This document shows, piece after piece, positions 23,621-34,300 of a DNA stretch of 64,000 nt. The notes beneath the pieces were generated by a model. That model was not told the origin of the DNA, searched no databases, and saw only the letters and a list, made by a program, of their open reading frames with translations. The DNA lies in assembly GCF_040939455.1 (NCBI RefSeq), contig NC_134120.1, positions 15,304,501 to 15,368,500 on the forward strand. The letters are read 5' to 3'. Made by a program: the position numbers and the translations under genes. Position 1 is the first letter of the stretch. Every line of letters begins with the position of its first letter. Origin of the DNA: Microcebus murinus (Eukaryota; Chordata; Mammalia; Primates; Cheirogaleidae).

Positions 23621-25655
23621 TTATTCTGCATGAGCAGCCCTGGATCTTTTGCTTTGTCTGACTCTTTGCGACTTGGGACTAGGAATCTGCATCTTTTCCT
23701 TTTCTGGTGTTATTGATGCTCATTGAAGTTTGAGAGCCCTTGCTATATGCTCCCTGAGAGAACACACAGCAGAAACACACCTGTGAAAAGTTACCTGCAG
23801 CAGAGAACCTCAGCCAGCGACTGGATGGAATATTCCTAGGTCAGTTATGATGGTTGTCACCACGCCAGGACTCTTTTGAGAACTCCAAATTGGGAGGATG
23901 CAGCCCTTTACTCTGCTCCTCAATCCCTGAATACACAACAGCATAACCTCGGGGTTAACGGCAATCCTCCAAGTGCACCAACAGTTTATGAATACGTTTA
24001 GTGAGATAAACACATCATCAGGTATCTCTGGGTTATTAAAATAAAACAAAGGGAAAATGACTGGGATGAGTATATGGAGGGAAATGACCAGGGCTGGTGG
24101 GGCTGCTGCCTGGCTTTGATGCCCTGCATATAATGCTCGATATAATGTTAACATTGACCAGCCTCTGGCATCATTCTCTCTTCACCCCACTGAAATCTGA
24201 CTTCTGCTCCTCTATTAAACCAACTCTCACGCTGGTCACTGGTGAGAATCTAGCAGATGCTTTTTCTGTTTCACACAACCTCATGGCAGTCTGTGACTAT
24301 GTGGATCTCTCCCTCCCGGGGCTTCCATGTCACTCTGTCCCAGATTCCTCCTGCACACCAGCCATGTCTTGTCATGCTCTTCCTGGACTTCTCTATACAC
24401 CCTTTCAATGTTGATGCACCCCCAAAGTTCTGTCTTTTTCACTTCTAGGAAATAGGAAGTTATTATGCATAACCCCAGTTCATTCTCTGGTCAAATACTT
24501 TGAGAAGTGTTCTAGGTGGTTTTGCTAAGTGAACCTAACAGCTCACCATTTCAAAATGCATTTGGAAAGTGAGAAGGCAGAATAAACACCAGGCATCCAC
24601 AATGCCCTAGAACTTCCACCACTTCTTTGGGCCTTACAAAGACTCTCTCGTCTAAATTCTCCACTTCTAGGTTCTTAATCAGTCTGGGAGAAAGTCTAAA
24701 AAGTCTAGAAATGTGTACTCTGCTTCTCATGAGCAGAATATGGTCAGAGAGGTCATCTTGGGAATAAAGGATTCAAGAGGTTCTTTACACATAAAATTCA
24801 AAAACACAAAGGAGAACATTTTCCAAGGAAAATGTTATTGCATTTAGTTTCTTATAGTCAAGATGACTCTTGATGCCTTTTAATGCAGCAGCCTGCCTTG
24901 CTCCTGACGACCAGAGAACAAACCATAAGCAAGTACTTCGTAAACCATAACTTTCTGCATACATGGAAAGAGGTTTTATGGGCCATTGTTCAGTTTAAAA
25001 ATATTTCACTTTCACAACATTTTATTCATTTAGCCATTATAGATGAGAGGGTAGAAAACAACATTTCAGGTATAAAAAAAAGAGGAAAATGATCTTTCAA
25101 TTCTGTTTTTCATTTTTGTTTCCCATGTTGACTGAAAATGCATTTGGCCTATGTACAATGCATGATATGGGACCACAAGGCATGAGGAACTAAAATATAC
25201 CATCTTAAGGACGATTAAATTTAAGAATGAATCACTGAGCTCTCCTTGGGTCTTTAATCCACTGTTGACTCCAGTTGACTGCTCCCAGTGCTACCAGGTA
25301 GGAGCTCTAAATAGCAAGCTGATTCTGTTATGATCTGTTTCTTCCTTTATGAGAAGTCAAAGTCAATCTATGAGCCTCTAAATCCACTGATCTAATTAAG
25401 AGGGCTTGAAACTGATAACCAAGAAGGAGGGGGATGTATACTCAGCCATAACAGATTAACCGGACACCGTGGAGGATATCAGGCATGCCACAGTGAAACA
25501 GAAAAATAACAGAGGAAGCTCCCAATAACTCTTAGGGGAGGAAGAACTCAGATGTTTCTATACCAATGCACAAATCCAGGAAGATAGATAAAAATCAACT
25601 TGAGACTTTAAAAAAGAAAAGAATTCTCCATCATAGATGTGCTTGAGAAATGAAA
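23621..25655. other. No gene seen
   Basis: Intergenic DNA without a recognised gene. Frames at 23810-24450 overlap on both strands. The text does not match a repeat I can name. Confidence 0.35.
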
Positions 25656-25857
25656 TTTACAAAGGAATATAGCAATGGAAGGTTGCATGTTTTCCCCAAA
25701 CATAAATACTTAATAAAAATGCTACCATGTAAGTATTGGCAAATTGATTCCAAAATGTTTGTGGAGAGGCAAAAGACCCAGAATAGCCAACTCAATATTG
25801 AAGGAAAAGAACAAAGTTGGTGTAGTGATACTACCTGACTTCAAGACTTACTATTAC

Positions 25858-26202
25858 GGCCGGGCGCTGTGGCTCACGCCTGTAATCCTAGCTCTTGGGA
25901 GGCCGAGGCGGGCGGATTGCTCAAGGTCAGGAGTTCAAAACCAGCCTGAGCAAGAGCGAGACCCCGTCTCTACTATAAATAGAAAGAAATTAATTGGCCA
26001 ACTGATATATATATAAAAAAAAAATTAGCCGGACATGGTGGCGCATGCCTGTAGTCCCAGCTACCTGGGAGGCTGAGGCAGAAGGATCACTCGAGCCCAG
26101 GAGTTTGAGGTTGCTGTGAGCTAGGCTGACGCCACGGCACTCACTCTAGCCTGGGCAACAAAGTGAGACTCTGTCTCAAAAAAAAAAAAAAAAAAAAAAA
26201 AA
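25858..26202 (+). mobile_element. Dimeric Alu SINE, lemur type
   Basis: A full dimer from GGCCGGGCGCTGTGGCTCAC to a long A tail, with the AT-rich linker. The exact target duplication AAGACTTACTATTAC is at 25843-25857 and 26203-26217. It sits inside L1. Confidence 0.96.
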
Positions 26203-26641
26203 AAGACTTACTATTACATAAAGCTATATAGTAACCAAGACAGGGCGGTATTGGTAAAAGAATAGACAAATTGATCAATGGAACACAATAGACCAGATAT
26301 AGACCCACACAAACTTAATCAATTTATCTTTGACAAAGGAGTAAAGGCAATGCAACCGAGAAAAGATAATCCTTTCAACAAATGGTGCTGGAACTAGACA
26401 TCCACATGTAAAAAAGTTAATCTAGAGACAGACCCTATACCTTCTACAAAAATTAATTCAAAATGGAAAACAGACCTTAAATGTAAAATGCAAAACTATT
26501 AAAACTCTAGGAAGATAACATAGGAGAAAATCTAAGTGACCTTGGATATGGTGATGATTTTTTAGATATAACACTAAAGAAAGGTTTGATCCATGAAAGA
26601 GATAACTAATAGGTTGGGGTCCATCAAAATTAAAAACTTCT

Positions 26642-26705
26642 TTTTTAAAAATTTTTTTTCTTTTTTTTTTTTCTTTTGTTACAGCAAACACTGTCTAAAA
26701 AGAGC
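26642..26705 (-). mobile_element. Tiny L1-mediated retroposed scrap in L1
   Basis: A 64-base insert is flanked by AAAAACTTCT at 26632-26641 and 26706-26715. On the minus strand it is about 30 bases of unknown sequence (GCTCTTTTTAGACAGTGTTT...) followed by a long A-rich tail. This is the shape of a severely 5'-truncated processed transcript. Its source is unknown. Confidence 0.65.
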
Positions 26706-26840
26706 AAAAACTTCTCTTTTGGAAAGGCAATGTCATGAGAATGTGACTGGTCACAGAGTAGGGGAAAATACTTGCAAAGGATATATCTGATAAAAGACTT
26801 ATACCAAATATACAAAGAACTCTTAAAACTCAACAGTAAG

Positions 26841-27008
26841 GGCTGGGGGTGATGGCTCACACCTATAATCCTAGCACTCTAGGAGGCTGAGGCAGGAGGA
26901 TTGCTTGAGCCCAGGAGTTTGAGGTTGTAGTGAGCTATGATGATGCCACTGCATTCTACCCAGGGCAATAGAGTGAGACTCTGTCTCAAAAACCAATAAA
27001 ACAAACAA
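26841..27008 (+). mobile_element. Monomeric 7SL-derived SINE (fossil Alu monomer type)
   Basis: It has one Alu arm only, from GGCTGGGGGTGATGGCTCAC to CTCAAAA and an A-rich tail with C interruptions. The perfect 16-base duplication AAAACTCAACAGTAAG is at 26825-26840 and 27009-27024. Confidence 0.92.
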
Positions 27009-27775
27009 AAAACTCAACAGTAAGAAAACAATTCAATTTTTTAAATGGGCAAAAGACCTGAACAAATACACACCTCACCAAAGAATATATACAGATGGTA
27101 ATTAAATATGAAAAAATATTCAATATCATATGTCATTAGGAAATTGCAAATTAAAACAACAATGAGATACTACTACACACCTATTACAATGGCCAAAATC
27201 CAAAACGCTGACCACACCAGGTGCCGGTGAGAATGTGGAACAACAGGAACTCTCATTCATTGCTGGTGGAAATGCAAAGCCATTTTGGAGGATACTTTGG
27301 CAATTTCTTACATAACTAAACATACCCTTACCATATGATTCAGCAATCATATTTCTTGATATTTACCCAAATAAGCTGAAAACTTACAGCCACACAAAAA
27401 CCTGCACATAGTTGTTTATAGCAGCTTTACTCATAATTGCCAAAATTTGAAAGCAACCAAGATGTCTTTCAGTGGGTGAATGGATAAACTCTGGTACATC
27501 TGGACAATGGAATATTATTCAGCACTAAAAGAAAATGAGTTATCAAAATGTGAAAATATGTGGAGGAAACTTAAATGCATATTACTAAGTAAAAGAAGCT
27601 AATCTGAAAAGGCTACATGTATGATTCCAGCTATATGACATACTGGAAAAGGCAAAACTATGGAGACAGCAAAGTGATTAGTGGTTGCCAGGGATTGGGG
27701 ATAGAGAGGGACGAACAGGTGGAACACAGGGTATTTTTTAGGGCAGTGAATCTGTTCTGTGGAATTCAGAGAAAA

Positions 27776-28410
27776 TACAGGTAAATTTAGGTAGAATTTC
27801 GTGTCCAAAGACGATAAGGAAGAATGTTTAAGAGGATCTGGAGGCTTTAATTATTAATAATTAATTCTAAGTATTCAAACACAAGTGATCTAGAGTAAAA
27901 GATAGTAAAGCTCTATTTGATTAAGTTCAGGCATCCGATAAACTCTTGACCTTGACCTGCCTGGATGCTAATTCTGGAGATAAAGACACCAAGTCTGAGT
28001 GAGTTACAGATCCCTGTGTAGCAGGTGGAGACAGGGCTTAAACCACAGTGTGATTCCAAATCCCTCTTACTACCCAGCCCCACCCCATGCCTCTCACTTG
28101 AAATGGGGGGAACCTGCTGAACCCAGAGAGTGGTCACAGTGAGACTAAACTGAGTGTCCAGGGTCCTGGGCCAAAGGCTACTTCGTAAGATGAGATGCTG
28201 GCATAGAAACCAGATGACCATTCATGGAGAGGTTAGCATCAGTTTGGTGTGGGCAATGGTGTAAGAGGATGACACATAAATACAGTGCATTTCTGGTTTT
28301 TGTCCTATAATGAAATCTGAAAATGAGTTCATGAAGATGAGAAGGAAGGTATGAACAATCAAGCATCCTAATCACATTTATTCCCAACTAACTCATGCAG
28401 ACCTCTGTTT
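27776..28410. other. No gene seen
   Basis: Unassigned intergenic DNA with no recognised feature. Confidence 0.35.
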
Positions 28411-28500
28411 CTCAGGAGTTCTCAATTCTGACTGCACATGAGTCACCCAGGGAGTCTTTTAAAAGTGCAGGTGCCCAGGCTTGCTTCCTCTAATTTAAAT
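28405..28500 (+). repeat. MER20-like hAT fragment
   Basis: The text 'GTTCTCAATTCTGACTGCAC' and 'GAGTCACCCAGGGAGTCTTTT' is a diverged MER20 start. Confidence 0.6.
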
Positions 28501-29835
28501 ATTTTCCTACCATGCTTACTTGGAAAGGGTGGACTTCTTCCTCTTCCTGCCAGGGCTTCATTAACCCAGCTTTGCTGGGACTGTGGCGGGTCCAAAATTT
28601 TAATAGAACAGTTTAGTGTCTGTAATCTGGTTGTTGGAGAGTTTGTGTGTGTGTACATGTGCCCATGCACATACTTAAAGCTCTGTTTTTCTAGTATTTG
28701 CATAAAATGAACACATTGTCAAAGCAGAAAAGGCTGGAAGAACTGGGCTAAGGCCTGCTCTTATTGGAGGTTCTACTACTAACCTGTTGAAAAACTGAAG
28801 CTTATCCCACAGTAGAAAACTTTCCAGTTTTGATGGAAACCTAAATTGATCTTAAACACAGTATGACATTTAACTTTTTCCTAAGTGTCCTCTTATAACT
28901 CAATGGGGCCTTTGTGGATTGTCCCTATACCAGGTGGCATCCTGAAATCCTTCCATCTGTTTTTGATGCTTCGTCTTCTTCATTCTCGGCGGGTACTGAC
29001 TTGTTTGGTCGGTGCCTACCACACACCTTCTACTCTCATGCTTCTCGGCTGTTGTGAAGTGGAAAAGCAGTTGCCTAAGCACGTGACAAACGTGTGTCCC
29101 ATGAACATAGAAAAGCTCCCAGTAAAAGGTACTACCTGATGAATAAACTGTAAGCAACTTGGGTGTCGCCGTGCTGATTTTGTCTGCTAGATCCAGCCAC
29201 GGTTCTTGCTGGTATGTTCCAGACGCTGAGGCTGCAGCTGAAACCCCCAGACAGAAGAACTTCGATCCGGCATCCGGCACTGGCTGAGCCGCGTCAGGGC
29301 TCTGAGGTGTCTTTGTGAAGTTCATTTCAGAACGTTAGGCATGTTCAAAGAATCACCAAGAAGCTTAGCCACGTGAAGAGCTTTTTAAAAGTGTCTATTA
29401 ACCTACTACAGAACCCCAGGAAGATGATAAAATAATAAAGTTTTGACCCAACACTTAAAAATTCCATTTCTAGTTAAGGGAAGAAAAATCCATTTTTTTC
29501 TTAAGAAAACAGTTTATTAAAGGGCACGAGGGAATGATGTTTTTAGAAAGTATTCCATAAGCCTTTTTTTTTCTTTCACTTTGCTGATTTCAACAGGAGG
29601 AGGTCCATTATTGTTGCAATAGTCTGTTTCAGTGGAGACAGAGGATTAAAGGGTAAGCTGCCCCAAGTCGATCACTCATGCTGAATCGATCAGCTCATTC
29701 GAGCTCCTTCCCAAACCAGGAGCTCACTCAGGCCAGGTACCCGTACAGGTGTGCAATGTGGCGCAGGTCTATGCCAAAGAGGAACACGTGCATAACAAAG
29801 GGGAACACTGAGCGGGTACTGTGTTCATGTCAAGG
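28501..29835. other. No gene seen; possible LTR-like piece at 28870-29200
   Basis: No gene was seen. A 142-codon frame at 28900-29325 (minus) has no recognisable domain. The plus strand around 29140 reads GATGAATAAACTG followed by a U5-like stretch, which would suit an old LTR, but I cannot name the family. Confidence 0.3.
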
Positions 29836-29945
29836 ACCGTGCTACCTATTGCTCATGACAGCCCAACGTGGTAAGTGCAGTTCTTACCCTCCATTTGAGG
29901 CGGAGGGAAGTTACTTGCTCAGGGCCACACAGTGGTAAAGTGACT
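29836..29945 (-). repeat. MIR SINE
   Basis: The complement of MIR is visible: TTACCCTCCATTTGAGGCGG and GGGCCACACAGTGGTAAAGTG. Confidence 0.65.
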
Positions 29946-30229
29946 TTTAGGGATTCTCTACTCTTACATCAGAATTGAACAAACCTAAGAGAATGAGGTG
30001 GATATGTAAGTTCTGAAAGGATGCCAACATCGTATCATTCAGTGGAAAGAGAACATTTTTGTAAAACTGGAGTATATTTTAAAACATCACTGGCTTCCTT
30101 TTCACGTGGTCTGAGCAGCAGCAGCATCCTCTGAGAACAGGTTGGAAATGCAGAACCTCAGGCCCCCGCCCAATCTTCCTGAGTCAGACACTGAACTGAA
30201 CAACAGCCCGGTGACCTGCGCACTCCTCG

Positions 30230-30580
30230 AAGCTTGAGAAGAACTGCGCTAACCTGCCCACGGCATGCCCTTCTCGGGGCTTCTGCACTGGCCGTTCCCA
30301 CTTCTGGAATGTGCTTCCCCAGGACTGACATGCCTCACATGTCTTTTCACTCTGCTTAATGTCACCTCTCCTGAGAGGTCCGCCCTGACTTCCACATGCA
30401 AAGCAGTGTCCTCTGTCAACTTTTATGCACGTTTTACCTTTCTTCACAGCAATGATCACTACCTGAAATCACAGACCCGTGTATTGTCTGTTCCTCCCAC
30501 TCCAGGGCTGGGCCTTTGTGCCTCTGGCATCTCAGACAGTGGCTGGGATGAAAGCGCTGGATAAATATTTGCACGAGAGG
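30230..30580 (+). repeat. L2 LINE 3' region
   Basis: The text 'GCTTCTGCACTGGCCGTTCCC', 'CTGGAATGTGCTTCCCCAGG' and the 'GTCACCTCTCCTGAGAGGTC' block match L2. Confidence 0.65.
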
Positions 30581-31119
30581 CTTTTATATGCAGGACTACA
30601 TCTAGTACGAAGGTCTAACTTAACAGGGGAGATCCCTTGGAAATGGAAAGGAGAGACTGAGGAAAGGGCCCTTTTGTACTTTTTGCAATGTTCATCCTTC
30701 ACCCTTACATAGATATTACAATTTTTCAAAGGAGTATGCACTGTTTTTATAATTTATTAAACACTTTTCAAATAATTTAACAAACCATCTCAAGATATAC
30801 TGAGCCACAAAAACAAAGCAGATTGCATCCCATTCCTTCTAAAAGGTGTTAGGCTTTCTTAATTTATCTGATTACATTTTAATAAGAAACCATCTCCCTT
30901 TAAGGGGCTGCTTGTTTCCCTCCAAAAAGCCATTATATTAAGAATTTTGCTATTGAAACACAAGTTACAACTCTATATGTGGACTGTGCATTGTCCCACC
31001 AGCAGGCCAGGCCCATGAAGGCCTACCTGGCTCCTGAAGTGGCAGAGAGACCCTCACACTCAGAGACTGCCACAATTGGCAGAAATCAGGCAGATTCAAA
31101 TCAGAGTCCACAAAAGAAA
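30581..31119. other. 3' flank of SEC11C
   Basis: AT-rich sequence downstream of the SEC11C polyadenylation site. It contains a further AATAAA complement near 30752, which could serve a longer 3' UTR. No gene was seen. Confidence 0.4.
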
Positions 31120-31272
31120 ATCATCTTTACTGATGAATCATTTATTTGGACAAGACAAAAACATCTTCACACTGTTTTCTTTTATACATCAAGTGGAACA
31201 TTTCAAATATATTAGTTTTTCTCTTTTTTGACAGAATTCATTTCAGTCTGGTTTTAGGGACTGCTTCTCATT
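31120..31272 (-). other. SEC11C: SEC11C 3' untranslated region with polyadenylation signal
   Basis: After the stop, about 150 bases lead to an AATAAA on the minus strand (complement of 31141-31146). It is followed by a T-rich stretch suitable as a downstream element. Cleavage is therefore expected near 31120-31125. Another AATAAA complement near 30752 could give a longer form. The end point is inferred. Confidence 0.75.
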
Positions 31273-31326
31273 TTAGGATTCACGTTTTAGTAACACATAT
31301 GCACCCATTACAGCCAAAAGAGCATA
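31273..31326 (-). CDS. SEC11C: SEC11C coding exon 6 and stop
   Basis: This terminal coding exon of 54 bases encodes [17 protein letters not shown] and a TAA stop at 31275-31273. The acceptor is ...TACAG|TATGCT. The segment is the short hydrophobic C-terminal helix of the SEC11 family. Confidence 0.96.
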   Translation of the reverse strand, partial: YALLAVMGAYVLLKRES

Positions 31327-34300
31327 CTGTAAAGAGAACACAATGGAAAATTACTGTGAGGCCTACAAATAAATTGGTCTATCAATGTATTCAGATGAAG
31401 TCTGTTCAACACCACGCAGGGAACAGAATCAATAGATGACCTCTTCCCTGATGCCTTGTTAAAAATCCAAAAATACAACAATGGACTAAGGATCAAACAC
31501 CTGACAAACACAGCTAATAAAGTGCTTATTCCTGAGTAGGTTTCCTATTGTTTTTCAAGTGATTTAAAAAAAATATATAGATACCATTTTTGTTGAAGTT
31601 GAGAGATTACTGAGTTTCTTATACTACTTTTTTACGTATTTGAAATTTTCCATAATAAAAAGCAACAACTATATAAACGTCATTTTAGGATACATTGTAT
31701 CCTAGGATACATCGTAAACACAAAAGGTGAAAGCAGCCCCTATAAATAATTTAAATGTTGATAATTTAAACATTATGTTAATTTGTAGTTAACTACAAAT
31801 ATTCTTCAGAAAAATTAATGGTAAAGCATTTTAAGAAGACTGCATCTTTACAATTGCACAAGTAAAAGCTCCAATATTTAAAAAAATAAATACAGACACA
31901 CACATAAATTCCTACCTTGAATTTTGGATAGTCATTCATTATTATGGTGACCATACCAACATATGGCAAAAACCTAAATTGTGGGATAAAAAGCAAGAAA
32001 TATAAAAATTGTTTATGATGATAGCACATTTGAAAACACTGTAAGTCAACCTTACGAAACAAATCTTACATGAGAATACCACTGACTGGGGCTGTGAGGA
32101 CAATATCCATCCCTGTCTCTATCAGCTTTATTAGTGAAGAGCACCAGAGCTAACAGCCAGAACAATTTTTTAAGTAAGCACATGATCTGAGATAGTGGTA
32201 CTACTTGTCTTCACTTGCTACAATTAAAATAATTAGTTGATCTACTGTACAAACAGAATAGGCAACTTTCACAAATCTAGTTATTGTTTTTTTAGGAGAG
32301 AAGAATCAGATAGCCTATATAAAAATTGCTGTTAGATAAAGCTTTTAAAGCACATGGATAATTATTTTGTATAATAAAGAGTCATCATTTTCATTTTATA
32401 GTGCTTTTCAGATGTAACAGGTTTTTTGGCAATGAATACAAATGTGAACACCATAACTTATACTCAAATATGATTATGATCCCAGAGAGAGAAGATGCAG
32501 TGCATAAACTAGCCAATGATTATGCTAACAAAAGTAATAGCAATGTGTAATCAGATTGACCCAAGTCTCAATCATCTCTGCTAATGGGAAACCAGGTAAT
32601 GCACCCAAGTGCCCTCTAGTTTTATATAAATTGGTATTCCAACCTCTCTCTTATCCAAAGCTTTTCACCTGTATCTAGAAAGAATGAACTAACCAGAAGT
32701 CTTCTGGTCTCCCTGCAGATATCTAAGTGGAAATGCAATAGAGAAAAATGGTTTAGGGGTAGAAAGAGGGCTTTCAGCCACAGTCTGATAAATAAAGCTA
32801 AATCTTAGAAAATGGTAGGCAGTTTCTCCGGCCTTAAGTAGTTGGTGAGATTTAGATGAGATAAAAAGAAAACATTTCTAATAAGTGTTAAACATAAAAT
32901 GGGTCACCAAGAGAGGAAAAGAATCTCTTTTTTTGTGGGTTTTTTTTTAATGAGGATACATTCTCTACTGTGTTGAACAGAAGCAGAACTTATTGCTGGA
33001 ACAATTATACAAAGATGAATATTAAAAGATTTATCACAGAACCGTTTTCAGTCATGAAAAATAGGAAATAACCTAAATGTCCATCCAAAGAGGATAGGTT
33101 AAATAAGCTATGATTCTCAATAGAATAGCATGTAGCCATTTAAAAAGGTATAAATGGAGATTTGATACCAAAAAGCTATTTCCAACTTCCTGTTGGGTGA
33201 AAAAAAATCAAATTCTTCTAGGTAAAATTATGTATCACGTATGCATACATACACATCTGTAAAGGCACAGATAGTATCTAGAGCAAATACTGAAATGTGA
33301 AATAGTGGTTATCTCTGGGAGGATTTCTTGTAATTGTTATTTAAAATCCACAAATGACTAACCTGTAGATGAGAATTTATTTTTAAATAGAATGAAACAC
33401 ATGACATAATATAAGTGGCCTTAGTTTTAGATTTTAGATCTTTAGGAAGGTCTGTGTTTTATTTATCTTCACAGTACAAACTAGAACTGCTTAGAACTCT
33501 CCTGACATATTTGTAATGAATGATTCTATTAATATTATCCTATAAATTTGGTTTCTTTGTTTCTGAGTGGTTTTCTGGTTTCTGAACCTTCTATATAACT
33601 TAAAAGTGAATTCTCACCCTCTTGCTCTTCCCACCACGTCTTTCTTTTCAAGCCAGTTCTGGCCTTCTTTGTACAAGCCTCTGTCATCAACTTCATTATT
33701 GTCTCCTTTGGTCAGAAATTTGATGTCTCCATTATCTCTGGAAAGCAAAGTAATGTCCTCTCAAAAATTATTTTCAGCACAGCAACATTAAAAAAAATAT
33801 TAGTTTACCCAAGACTTTACCATCAGACCATTTAGAAAAGCAGTCAAAGATAACTTGACCTTCCTTTGGCCTAAGATGATTGTTTACAGACAACCACTCA
33901 ACTGAAGCACAAACCTAATAACAATTTTGTAGACTTAAATTCCAAAACACTCAAGTGACCTTGACAACCAAAGAGCATGGCCAAGCACAAGGGCAATGAT
34001 TCACTTTCAGCACAGCACACAGTAAAAAATGAATGAAGAAAAAGCTAGTACCTAACTTATTAGAGTATTAGGGTCATTCATCAGTGAGCAAACTCATGTG
34101 AATAACCACTGTACAATCCTCTCAAGTCCACATTCAGAATACCCCAAAATGTTGCTAACAATGAGATTTTCCAGGCTCACTTCAGTCGTTCACCTCAAGT
34201 CAAAACAGATCAGAAGTCGGGACATGAGGCTGGTTTAACAAGCTATGTTGGACTTGAACTGTTTTCTTTCTTTCTTAGTCTTCATGGACCAATTTGTTAA

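Larger units (their letters stand above)
25660..27775 (+). mobile_element. Sense L1 LINE fragment (ORF2 end and 3' region) with insertions
   Basis: The plus strand follows L1 ORF2: 'AAAGACCCAGAATAGCCAAC', then 'CAATGGAACACAATAGACCAG', 'GACAAAGGAGTAAAGGCAATG', and, later, 'TGGTACATCTGGACAATGGAA'. The frames are broken by many stops. An Alu, a monomeric SINE and a 64-base scrap lie inside it. The 3' end near 27775 is uncertain. Confidence 0.85.

Noticed and set aside
1..28000. GRP (gastrin-releasing peptide) exons expected downstream
   Set aside because: I found no signal peptide plus bombesin-like C-terminal motif (WAVGHLM) in any frame, and human spacing would place GRP outside the window.
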